A stretch of 64,000 bases of DNA, taken from a virus. Location: the IMG/VR virus record IMGVR_UViG_3300020165_000007, positions 62,001-126,000 of that record, one strand, 5' to 3'. The position numbers and the translations under genes were made by a program. Under the pieces are notes generated by a model. It saw nothing but the letters and a program-made list of their open reading frames with translations. It made no database searches and was not told where the DNA came from. Position 1 is the first letter of the stretch; each line of letters begins with the position of its first letter. Positions 9,491 through 17,054 of this stretch are shown here, piece after piece.

Positions 9491-9521
9491 CAAAGATAAT
9501 CTACAATTTAAAGTTTGTCAA
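9491..9521 (-). promoter_or_regulatory. Bacteroidota-type promoter for DNA polymerase
   Basis: On the minus strand this reads TTG, 20 bases, then TATCTTTG. This fits the primary-sigma consensus of Bacteroidota (TTG at -33, TAnnTTTG at -7). The -33 element overlaps the stop of the 117 aa gene upstream. A leader of about 70 bases remains before the ATG at 9421. No TATTTATA motif is present here, consistent with early expression by host polymerase. Confidence 0.65.
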
Positions 9522-9871
9522 ATAATATTAATAAATAAAGGCTCCCTGATTGGCGCTATTAAAATCCCGTCTTTGGTTGTAATTGAGAACTCTCCGATAA
9601 AACGACCTTTTTGGTTTGTATCTCTCGAAGTCCATTTATAATATATGTAATACTCTCGTGGTGTGTCAGGATTTATTAATAACTTTTCAGTTATGTATGC
9701 GTTATTCATAATAATTTTTTCCAAACCATCCGACTCTCTTTTCATTGAAAACCTTATAACTGAGTTTACAAGTTCTTCATTAAATTTCTGATATGAGTCA
9801 GTTCTCCCATCCTGAACTATTTCCATAATTAGGATGGGAGACTCACTATTTTTATTTATAAAAAATTCCAT
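9518..9871 (-). CDS. Small BppU-N-like domain protein of the fibre module
   Basis: A 117 aa protein that aligns along its length with the first 120 residues of the large adhesin encoded at 17055-20606. Shared features include M-x-F-(F/Y)-I-x-K-N-S at the start, I-x-F-x-M-K-x-E-x-x-G, a YY strand, a T/K-x-G-x-(F/Y)-I-x-E-F segment and a final P-I-x-(E/N) strand. The two are therefore paralogous. The pattern resembles the beta-sandwich N-terminal domain of phage baseplate upper proteins (BppU), which fixes receptor-binding proteins to the baseplate. That resemblance is inference. It begins two bases after the stop of the 1443 aa adhesin gene and so belongs to the same transcript. Confidence 0.6.
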   Translation of the reverse strand: MEFFINKNSESPILIMEIVQDGRTDSYQKFNEELVNSVIRFSMKRESDGLEKIIMNNAYITEKLLINPDTPREYYIYYKWTSRDTNQKGRFIGEFSITTKDGILIAPIREPLFINII

Positions 9872-9872
9872 A

Positions 9873-12800
9873 TTAACAAGACGGACATTCTATAATTTTG
9901 AACCCGTAAGCGGTACTGTTAAATAACCCTCCGTAAACTGTTAAAGTATAAATTGATTCTCCCTGAGGTTTTTCAAAAGAGAATACTCGTGAGCCATTTG
10001 AATATCCTCCACAACCCGCATAAGTATCTAGGGGGATTGAAGGGGTCAAGCCGCATGAGCCAGGAGATACATAAACATTACTATTAAGATTAAAATATTC
10101 TAAAGTACCTCCAATTTGACCTTTTGCACCATATCTAGAAACACCATTATCGTCCCATACATTATCATATAATGGATATGTGTAATTACCAGCATCCGAA
10201 TGGTAAGGGAAGTCGGTTACCGTAACAGGTACCGATTGGGTGCTGGTGAACTCTAACTGGTCAGTGTCGTTATTCCACGTAAATACATTACATATATACG
10301 GACTATTCTCAACTCTACTATCAACCAAAGACTCATTAGATGGTTGACCTAACAGTAAACTATCGATAACAACCTCATCTGAGTTATTTTTAACAACAAA
10401 CCGGTCATGAGCACTCTGTGCGTATAATGCGAATTTTACCGTACCCGCACAAGACGATAAATTAAGTGTCGCATTTATAACGGTCTTTGATGTAGAATAT
10501 GATTGTATAGTCCCATCGGGGTTTAAAACATTATTAAAGTTTGAAGTACTAATAGTAAAATTATCAGCACACTGTATAGCTTCAGGTATAGGTGATGACG
10601 TTACCGAAGGTGTTGGAGTAATGGTAGGTGTGATTGATGGTGTGATAGTAGGTGTGATGGTAGGTGTTGGTGTCGGTGTATTTGATGCACAACTTTCACA
10701 TCCTAAGGGGTAAGTTAAAACCTGTCCTACAACGGGACCTAACTGTGTTACGCCAGACCACGGGATTGCTAATTCACTAGGAACAAAGCTAAGATAACAA
10801 TCCCCATTTACTGATAACTCGTCTTGAAAGTCCACAAAATAATAAGTGGCCGATGCGCCGTATTGGGGTATGTAGCTAAAATCTGGTCCCGTTAAGTCGC
10901 CACTCGAATCCCATATAAAATATCCGTTTCCTGTTGTACATCCGGTAAAATAACCCGTCACTGTACACTCTATATCGAATGCATTAGCGGCATCGAAACA
11001 ATTATTTACTCCTCCCTGAAATATATCTTCGTCGTCTAAATAAAAATATGCAACATCTTCCGAAGGTGAAGTTCCGATTACCCTCCACGATAAGGGGTCT
11101 CCAGGGTTGGAATAATTCCAAACAAATACGTCACCATTATTAAGAGATGTGATGGTACCATTAAAAATAACACCCAAAACATACCCATCAGTATCATCAC
11201 TAACTGCTGAACAACACGGAATCACTTCGTAATAAACAATGGGTAGTGGTGGTGAAGAACTTGGAGTCACTGAAGGTGTTACGGTCATAGTTACCGATGG
11301 TGTCATAGTTACTGATGGTGTCATAGTTACTGATGGTGTCACAGTTACTGATGGTGTCACACTAGGTGTAACTGTTGGACATGGTTCACATAGTTGAGGG
11401 TTTAATATTAAGTCAGTACATATATTTTCTAAAAAGTTGTCTGAATTTATTGTAATACTACCGCTTCCACTACCTTGACCTTCAATGAATACAAAACAAT
11501 TTCCTGAATATGAGAATCCATGAAATCCTAAAATAGGTTGGTCTCCCACTACTGTAACAAACAAATCTTCAACTCCACTTGTACAACAAGACTCCGCTCG
11601 ATATAATGAAGTACATGGGTTTGACGCTAAACACGAAGAACAGTTATCAAATCCGGTACTATTGTCTATTGTAAAAGAAGGTGTTAAAGTATTGTCTAAT
11701 ACAAAGTTTATCACAGTATAACATTGTGGTAATATGTTTTGAGTCCCGTCACCACCAAAATAGAAAGTGTCATTTGATTGAGTTATTTGATTAGTAAACT
11801 GAACATGCTCCAAATATGTTTCATTATCGCAACACCCACTTAATAATACTTTATATACAAATTGTGTAGGTGTCGAACTTGGAGTGACTGTGGGGGTAAC
11901 CGTATTAGTTGGTGTTATAGATGGTGTTATAGTTGGTGTTATAGATGGTGTTGGTGTCATTGAAGGTGTAGGTGTTGGTGTAGGAATCTCATCTTCAATA
12001 CATTCTGTACATCCTGAGTATACAGTATCAATACTAAAATTAATGACAGGTTGGTCTATACTGTTAACATCTCCCACATACTCATAGCAATTTTCTTCTT
12101 GAGTGACGTAGTAAATACCATTTAGTGTTGGATTAAGACCTTGAGTATACACCGAAGGACATGTTATTTGTTCTTGAATATATGATTGTAATTCTCCATA
12201 TATTGACAACATTACAAGTAGGTCCAAAGTAGTAAGGACCCCGTCAACTCCACCAAACGTATCACAAAAATATTCAATATTAGTACATGGACTATTAAGA
12301 TAAAAAATGAAACACGCAAACATTGCGGCGTCAGTTATAACACCATTTTCATCCGCTAAAGGTGCCAAATGTGATGGTTCTTGAATTACTGTAGGTATAT
12401 TGTATGTCACACCATCTGCGTTTGTATACGGTACTGTGTCGTAAGGATATGAAACTACGGTACATTGTTCGGAACAACCTGTATATTTTTGTAAACAAGG
12501 ATGATTATTTGTACATGAAGTACAACTTACTGACCCATAATTTTCGGTAATAGTCCCTTGTGAAGGCCCTGTTTGTGCCGACGATGAAAGTATTTTGTAA
12601 CATCCAGAAGTAAAACTACTACTATAAGATGAGTTATTATTAATAAAATAAACGTAGTCATTAACGTTTGCAGATACGTTTAATGTGGTATTTGCAGTAT
12701 AGGTAATTCCATCACAACAACCTTCCAGTGTCAATAGGTTAGTTACGATAGTCCATGAGTCGGGAGTTGTACTTGGTGTGGGTGTAGGTGTTGGCGTTGG

Positions 12801-14204
12801 ACAATCAGGACATAACTGTTCACCACAAATGTTATTAAACACAAAACTGTTTTGACTAATTATAATTGAGGGATTATTTTGATTTTGTTCCATGTAGAGA
12901 AGTCTATAACAGTTACCGTTATAGAAAAATCCAGGGTTAAGGGATAATATAGGTGTAGAATTTAAAAGTAATTGTACCGTTATTTGGTCTCCGCTATTGC
13001 AACAATTTTCAGCTCTAAATAAACTGTTTGTTTGTTCACATGGGTCAAAGTTATTTTGATTATAATTAAAACATTGTAGACATGATAGATGAGTACTCGA
13101 TACTGAGTGTATTACATCACTTGCGTCTAAACCATTCACCCCAAATAAAGTATAACAACCAGGCTCAATCTGAGCGTTTCCATCATACATTATCCCATCA
13201 AAAAATACTATAGTTCCATTTTCAGGTAAATAGTCCATAGCAAAAGTCACTACAGTAACATCATATGGGGGACAACAAGATTTTGCATATGCGGCAAATT
13301 TATCCTCTGGTTGGTCTGAACATAAACTAGTACATATCGAGCTTTGACAGCTTTGAGCTGATGGTCCGTTAAAAATTAATTGTGTTTGTTGACCTGTTAC
13401 CTGTCCATTACTAACCCAACAAGTACCATTATGAGTGACCGCATTACCATTAAATACCCAACCCCCCGTTTGAGTTTCCGTTAATAAAACTCTGGCTAAT
13501 ATAGTATCCTTAGGATTACAACAATTAATCCATTCATGTGTAGTGTATTGGGGAGGTGGAAAAGTATTATTTAAATATTGTGAATCAGAATTTACGTTAA
13601 TTATCGCATTAGCGTCTGAACATACAATGTTTTCAAACTCATAATAACCTTGTTGTAAATCGGAAAAAGGTATACTAAAGGTTAATTCAGTTGAACCTAA
13701 CGACTCTCTGACGGTGATAGATACTGAACCACTTTGAGTGACAGTCGTCCCCACATCATCTTTTAATTTTAAATCAAAAGAGATTGTAGTGTTGACATTA
13801 ACTAATATATTAGAAATTATATTAACGTAAGTGGTGGTTGTTCCTCCACCCGGTCCCGCTTCAAAAACATTATTTACGGTTAAACGAGGTATGACACCGG
13901 ATATAGGGGTTAACGTAGGAGTTGGTGTCGGTGTAAATGACAGTGTCGGTGTCGGAGTAACTAAATTAACACTACCAGTACAAGAACAACTTGTTACGGT
14001 ATCTATTAATTCATATGTGATACATGTCGAACCTGAAGTGCCCGAAAAATTGGTTGTTTCGAAATAATAAGGAAAATTATCAGGATTTATCAATCCTGTG
14101 GCGATTAATTGTTGGGGACTACCCGGTGCACAATCAGAAATATAAAGCGAATAATCACCTGGTTGAGGGTCTGATGGTGTTAAGTTTACTGAGATATAGG
14201 CCAT
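9873..14204 (-). CDS. Large cysteine-rich adhesin/tail-fibre-like protein with Pro/Thr stalks
   Basis: A 1443 aa protein. Residues 1-88 form a domain paralogous to the start of the 500 aa neighbour (D-C-x-x-x-(S/T)-P, then T-G-L and F-P-Y). At least seven cysteine-rich modules follow (CC starting INCCNP, KSCCPP, ENCCNSG, EGCCDG, SGCCDN, ESCCTSG and PCCSAV), most with a later GNC(Y/F) or QCYT cysteine. They are separated by Pro/Thr/Ser stalks such as [17 protein letters not shown]. The layout suggests beads on a rigid stalk that reach the host surface, with disulfides forming outside the cell. No signal peptide or membrane anchor is visible, so virion attachment is more likely than secretion. 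A late motif precedes the gene. Confidence 0.7.
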   Translation of the reverse strand: MAYISVNLTPSDPQPGDYSLYISDCAPGSPQQLIATGLINPDNFPYYFETTNFSGTSGSTCITYELIDTVTSCSCTGSVNLVTPTPTLSFTPTPTPTLTPISGVIPRLTVNNVFEAGPGGGTTTTYVNIISNILVNVNTTISFDLKLKDDVGTTVTQSGSVSITVRESLGSTELTFSIPFSDLQQGYYEFENIVCSDANAIINVNSDSQYLNNTFPPPQYTTHEWINCCNPKDTILARVLLTETQTGGWVFNGNAVTHNGTCWVSNGQVTGQQTQLIFNGPSAQSCQSSICTSLCSDQPEDKFAAYAKSCCPPYDVTVVTFAMDYLPENGTIVFFDGIMYDGNAQIEPGCYTLFGVNGLDASDVIHSVSSTHLSCLQCFNYNQNNFDPCEQTNSLFRAENCCNSGDQITVQLLLNSTPILSLNPGFFYNGNCYRLLYMEQNQNNPSIIISQNSFVFNNICGEQLCPDCPTPTPTPTPSTTPDSWTIVTNLLTLEGCCDGITYTANTTLNVSANVNDYVYFINNNSSYSSSFTSGCYKILSSSAQTGPSQGTITENYGSVSCTSCTNNHPCLQKYTGCSEQCTVVSYPYDTVPYTNADGVTYNIPTVIQEPSHLAPLADENGVITDAAMFACFIFYLNSPCTNIEYFCDTFGGVDGVLTTLDLLVMLSIYGELQSYIQEQITCPSVYTQGLNPTLNGIYYVTQEENCYEYVGDVNSIDQPVINFSIDTVYSGCTECIEDEIPTPTPTPSMTPTPSITPTITPSITPTNTVTPTVTPSSTPTQFVYKVLLSGCCDNETYLEHVQFTNQITQSNDTFYFGGDGTQNILPQCYTVINFVLDNTLTPSFTIDNSTGFDNCSSCLASNPCTSLYRAESCCTSGVEDLFVTVVGDQPILGFHGFSYSGNCFVFIEGQGSGSGSITINSDNFLENICTDLILNPQLCEPCPTVTPSVTPSVTVTPSVTMTPSVTMTPSVTMTVTPSVTPSSSPPLPIVYYEVIPCCSAVSDDTDGYVLGVIFNGTITSLNNGDVFVWNYSNPGDPLSWRVIGTSPSEDVAYFYLDDEDIFQGGVNNCFDAANAFDIECTVTGYFTGCTTGNGYFIWDSSGDLTGPDFSYIPQYGASATYYFVDFQDELSVNGDCYLSFVPSELAIPWSGVTQLGPVVGQVLTYPLGCESCASNTPTPTPTITPTITPSITPTITPTPSVTSSPIPEAIQCADNFTISTSNFNNVLNPDGTIQSYSTSKTVINATLNLSSCAGTVKFALYAQSAHDRFVVKNNSDEVVIDSLLLGQPSNESLVDSRVENSPYICNVFTWNNDTDQLEFTSTQSVPVTVTDFPYHSDAGNYTYPLYDNVWDDNGVSRYGAKGQIGGTLEYFNLNSNVYVSPGSCGLTPSIPLDTYAGCGGYSNGSRVFSFEKPQGESIYTLTVYGGLFNSTAYGFKIIECPSC

Positions 14205-14216
14205 TTTACTTTTTTT

Positions 14217-14224
14217 TATAAATA
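14217..14224 (-). promoter_or_regulatory. Late-type promoter motif TATTTATA
   Basis: Exact match on the minus strand, 12 bases before the ATG at 14204, followed by AAAAAAAGTAAA. It is the probable late promoter of the 1443 aa adhesin gene and the small gene behind it. Confidence 0.7.
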
Positions 14225-14234
14225 CTATTTATGT

Positions 14235-15737
14235 TTAATTTGTGTTAACATCGCAATTTAATGGAGTTATCGGTGTTTGAGTTGGTGTAACCGATGGGTT
14301 AGGTGTTACGGCTACATCACAACTTAATGGAGTTATTGGTGTTTGAGTTGGTGTAACTGATGGGTTAGGCGTTACGGCTACATCACAACTTAATGGAGTT
14401 ATTGGTGTTTGAGTTGGTGTAACTGATGGGTTAGGTGTTACGGCTACATCACAATCTAAATCGACACACTCAGGGTTAGATGTTGATGGAGTTATTGAGG
14501 GGGTTGTAGTTATTGAGGGAGTCGTTGTTGGTGTTGGTGTCGGACACGCGCAATCACTAGCTTTACATGAATTAAATCTAGGTCCCCATAGGTCACCTAT
14601 GTATGGACTTCCAGACCCTGTACTAAACGGAATATAACAATTACCGTTATAATATATTGCATTACCATTAGTAACCCATCCATTAACTCCGAGGGCTGAT
14701 GCATCAATTTGACCTACCACGTATTGGGGTGAGGTATCTTTACAACAGGCAATAAAACGGTGAGTTTGCCATATAGGGCTATTTTTACCGGTAAAGGTAA
14801 CTGAATTTACTGTGTACGAATCAACCAACTCTCCCGTGGATGAGAAATCTTTAAATTCACTATATGTACCTAATACATCGGTATACGATAAAGAGTTTTC
14901 AGTTATGGTTGCGGTTCCTGAAGTTTGACCTTGATTAATAGTTACTGACACACTAATTTCTACAAAGGTACTATTAGTCCTTTCAAGTCTATTGATAAAG
15001 CTTACTGTAGTATTAGTAGATGCCGCCACATTTGATGTTGCGGTGTAATTACATACTGTTGAACCACTTTCGTAAACAACACCAAAACCAATATTAAAAG
15101 GTATTACTGAAGATGAGGGCGTTACCGATGGAGTCGCGGTTACCGATGGAGTCGCGGTTATCGATGGAGTCGCGGTTACCGATGGAGTTACTGTTATCGA
15201 TGGAGTTGCTGTTATCGATGGAGTTGCTGTTATCGATGGAGTTGCGGTTATCGATGGTGTAGATGTGGGTGAAAGTCCTGGAGTTGCGGTTATCGATGGA
15301 GTTGCTGTTATCGATGGAGTTGCTGTTATCGATGGAGTCGCGGTTATCGATGGAGTTGCTGTTATCGATGGAGTCGCGGTTATCGATGGAGTTGCTGTTA
15401 CCGATGGAGTTGCTGTTATCGATGGTGTAGATGTGGGTGAAAGTCCTGGAGTTGCGGTTATCGATGGTGTTACAGTTACAGTGGGTGTTGGGCTTGGTAA
15501 TAACGTTTGACCACTACAGATTAAACCTGATATAGATTCCGAAACTTTAAAATCATAACAACTTATACTCCCGAACGTTTCGTCTAAATTAACTAAATAA
15601 GGGAAAGAGTCGTAAGTCAACCCTGTAGATATGGTTGTATAAGTGGGAGAAGAGCAATCTTTTAATTCAACTGTAAACGTATTAGTTACTCCAGTTAAAT
15701 TAGTACTTGTTAATAATATTCTAGCGAATGTTGCCAT
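14235..15737 (-). CDS. Pro/Thr/Ser-rich stalk protein with one cysteine-rich module
   Basis: A 500 aa protein. The N-terminal 80 residues are paralogous to those of the 1443 aa adhesin. A stalk of six-residue units ([12 protein letters not shown]) covers roughly residues 85-205. A beta-rich domain (about 210-330) and one CC...GNCY module (starting RFIACCKDTSP) follow, and then a second Pro/Thr tail with three near-identical 22-residue units beginning CDVAVTPNPSVTP. The architecture fits an elongated fibre or adhesin. Repeat number may vary between relatives. It has its own late motif upstream. The function and receptor are unknown. Confidence 0.7.
   Translation of the reverse strand: MATFARILLTSTNLTGVTNTFTVELKDCSSPTYTTISTGLTYDSFPYLVNLDETFGSISCYDFKVSESISGLICSGQTLLPSPTPTVTVTPSITATPGLSPTSTPSITATPSVTATPSITATPSITATPSITATPSITATPSITATPSITATPGLSPTSTPSITATPSITATPSITATPSITVTPSVTATPSITATPSVTATPSVTPSSSVIPFNIGFGVVYESGSTVCNYTATSNVAASTNTTVSFINRLERTNSTFVEISVSVTINQGQTSGTATITENSLSYTDVLGTYSEFKDFSSTGELVDSYTVNSVTFTGKNSPIWQTHRFIACCKDTSPQYVVGQIDASALGVNGWVTNGNAIYYNGNCYIPFSTGSGSPYIGDLWGPRFNSCKASDCACPTPTPTTTPSITTTPSITPSTSNPECVDLDCDVAVTPNPSVTPTQTPITPLSCDVAVTPNPSVTPTQTPITPLSCDVAVTPNPSVTPTQTPITPLNCDVNTN
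14255..14452 (-). repeat. Three tandem 66 bp units at the 3' end of the stalk gene
   Basis: Units at 14255-14320, 14321-14386 and 14387-14452 encode the 22-residue CDVAVTPNPSVTP repeat and differ at only a few bases. This suggests recent duplication. Confidence 0.85.
15116..15490 (-). repeat. 18 bp repeat array encoding [12 protein letters not shown]
   Basis: Roughly twenty 18 bp units with third-position variation encode the Pro/Thr/Ser stalk of the 500 aa protein. Two copies of a TPGLSPTS interruption break the array and suggest a higher-order duplication. Confidence 0.85.
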
Positions 15738-15750
15738 TTTACGGTTATCT

Positions 15751-15758
15751 TATAAATA
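15751..15758 (-). promoter_or_regulatory. Late-type promoter motif TATTTATA
   Basis: Exact match on the minus strand 13 bases before the ATG at 15737. The local sequence is TATTTATTTATAAG, so a second overlapping near-copy is present. Confidence 0.7.
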
Positions 15759-15770
15759 AATACTTATAGA

Positions 15771-17027
15771 TTAGTTTATAGTACCCATCTGAAAAAATTT
15801 GTTTTCACCTATTGTTGTTGCACTTAAAGTAGAAAATCCTATTTCATAATGAATTTGAGGATTTAAAGTATTACTATAATTAACTGTTTGTCCTGTAAAG
15901 GGCTCGATATTTAGTTGTTCCGCAACTTTATCAATCCTACAAGCTCTACCAATCGTAAAATATCCGTCAGGACTTCCTGAAGTAGAACCCGCAAAACAAA
16001 GACCTATTATTTTTATTTCTCCATTTATATTTGCTAAAAGAGCGGAACCGGAATCACCTGAATTAATAGGGTAATAACATGAATTACCATTAGTTGTTGT
16101 TGACGCACTAGCAATATATGAAATACACTCGTCATATCTACAAGTAGATTGTGTGGTACTGTTTAATTTATTATTAACATAAACGGTTCCAATCGACAAA
16201 AATCTTAACTTAGTATCCCCCTCTCCTTTAGCTCCTGTCGTTCTACCCACGCTAAAAAAGTCCCATTCATTATTTATTAAGTCATCAATTTCAGATGTTG
16301 TTGCAAATGTAGGTGCTCCCGAAAAACTTAACCCATAATATTTATAAGACTCATTTGAATCAACAACTGACGAATCTAACGTAAATAACGCTCCGTCGAC
16401 GTAATTTATACCACCTAAAGAGTTACTTTTAACCGGTATGTATTTTTTAGTCACACCAACTTGTTGAGAAACTGATGAACTAGGTTGACCCATATCATCC
16501 CCAAATACATTTTCAACACCTCTACTTGGTTGGTTCGCTTCAAAAAATATTTCAGTCATAACATGGGCATTTGTAACCCCAACCAAAGAATCTGTATCTT
16601 TATCTACTGCGATAAATCCCATAGTACCTACCCATGATTTGGTTTGATTTCTAATTTGTAGACCCCCCATTATAGGTCTGATAGTGTTTTGTTGAATCGG
16701 AGTTGTTGCACCTGTCGGATTTAGAACGTTATTCGAGCTCCAAAAATAAAAGTTACTTGGGCAAGCCTCATATGCCGCAAATTCATTAGTTCCTTCTTGA
16801 ACATCGGTTTTTATTACCTCGTCACCTATTTTAATATTTTGTGGTATTATTTCCGCAGAAGTTAGTTCGCTTAATTTCTTTTTTTTCTTAAAACTAAAAA
16901 TTATAGATTTTTCTTTTGTTAATTTTCCGTCCGATTCTTTAAACCCATAACTAATAGATGTGCAATCTTCAGAGGAATTATCCGCTAATTCTTTTATTTT
17001 GTCTTTAATTTTTTGTGTGTATGACAT
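15771..17027 (-). CDS. Trypsin-like (PA clan) serine protease in the fibre module
   Basis: A 418 aa protein with a chymotrypsin-fold signature. His155 lies in GVTNAHVM, Asp211 in INYVDGALFTL and Ser326 in INSGDSGSALL. The strand GTMGFIAVD before the His and the VGRTTG segment before the Ser are usual for trypsin-like peptidases. About 115 N-terminal residues, lysine-rich and then polar, could be a pro-region or a virion-binding segment. No signal peptide is visible. It lies between two stalk-protein genes and has its own late motif, which suggests a virion-borne or assembly-stage protease. It might mature the fibre proteins or cut host surface proteins. It is not related to the gp21-type protease at 53943. 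Activity is unproven. Confidence 0.8.
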   Translation of the reverse strand: MSYTQKIKDKIKELADNSSEDCTSISYGFKESDGKLTKEKSIIFSFKKKKKLSELTSAEIIPQNIKIGDEVIKTDVQEGTNEFAAYEACPSNFYFWSSNNVLNPTGATTPIQQNTIRPIMGGLQIRNQTKSWVGTMGFIAVDKDTDSLVGVTNAHVMTEIFFEANQPSRGVENVFGDDMGQPSSSVSQQVGVTKKYIPVKSNSLGGINYVDGALFTLDSSVVDSNESYKYYGLSFSGAPTFATTSEIDDLINNEWDFFSVGRTTGAKGEGDTKLRFLSIGTVYVNNKLNSTTQSTCRYDECISYIASASTTTNGNSCYYPINSGDSGSALLANINGEIKIIGLCFAGSTSGSPDGYFTIGRACRIDKVAEQLNIEPFTGQTVNYSNTLNPQIHYEIGFSTLSATTIGENKFFQMGTIN

Positions 17028-17039
17028 ATAGATATTTTT

Positions 17040-17047
17040 TATAAATA
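17040..17047 (-). promoter_or_regulatory. Late-type promoter motif TATTTATA
   Basis: Exact match on the minus strand 12 bases before the ATG at 17027, followed by AAAAAATATCTAT. Probable late promoter of the serine protease gene. Confidence 0.7.
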
Positions 17048-17054
17048 TTATTAT

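Noticed and set aside
15265-15510. Plus-strand repeat frame opposite the 500 aa stalk gene
   Set aside because: Same cause as above: antisense of an 18 bp Pro/Thr array, with no start context or domain.
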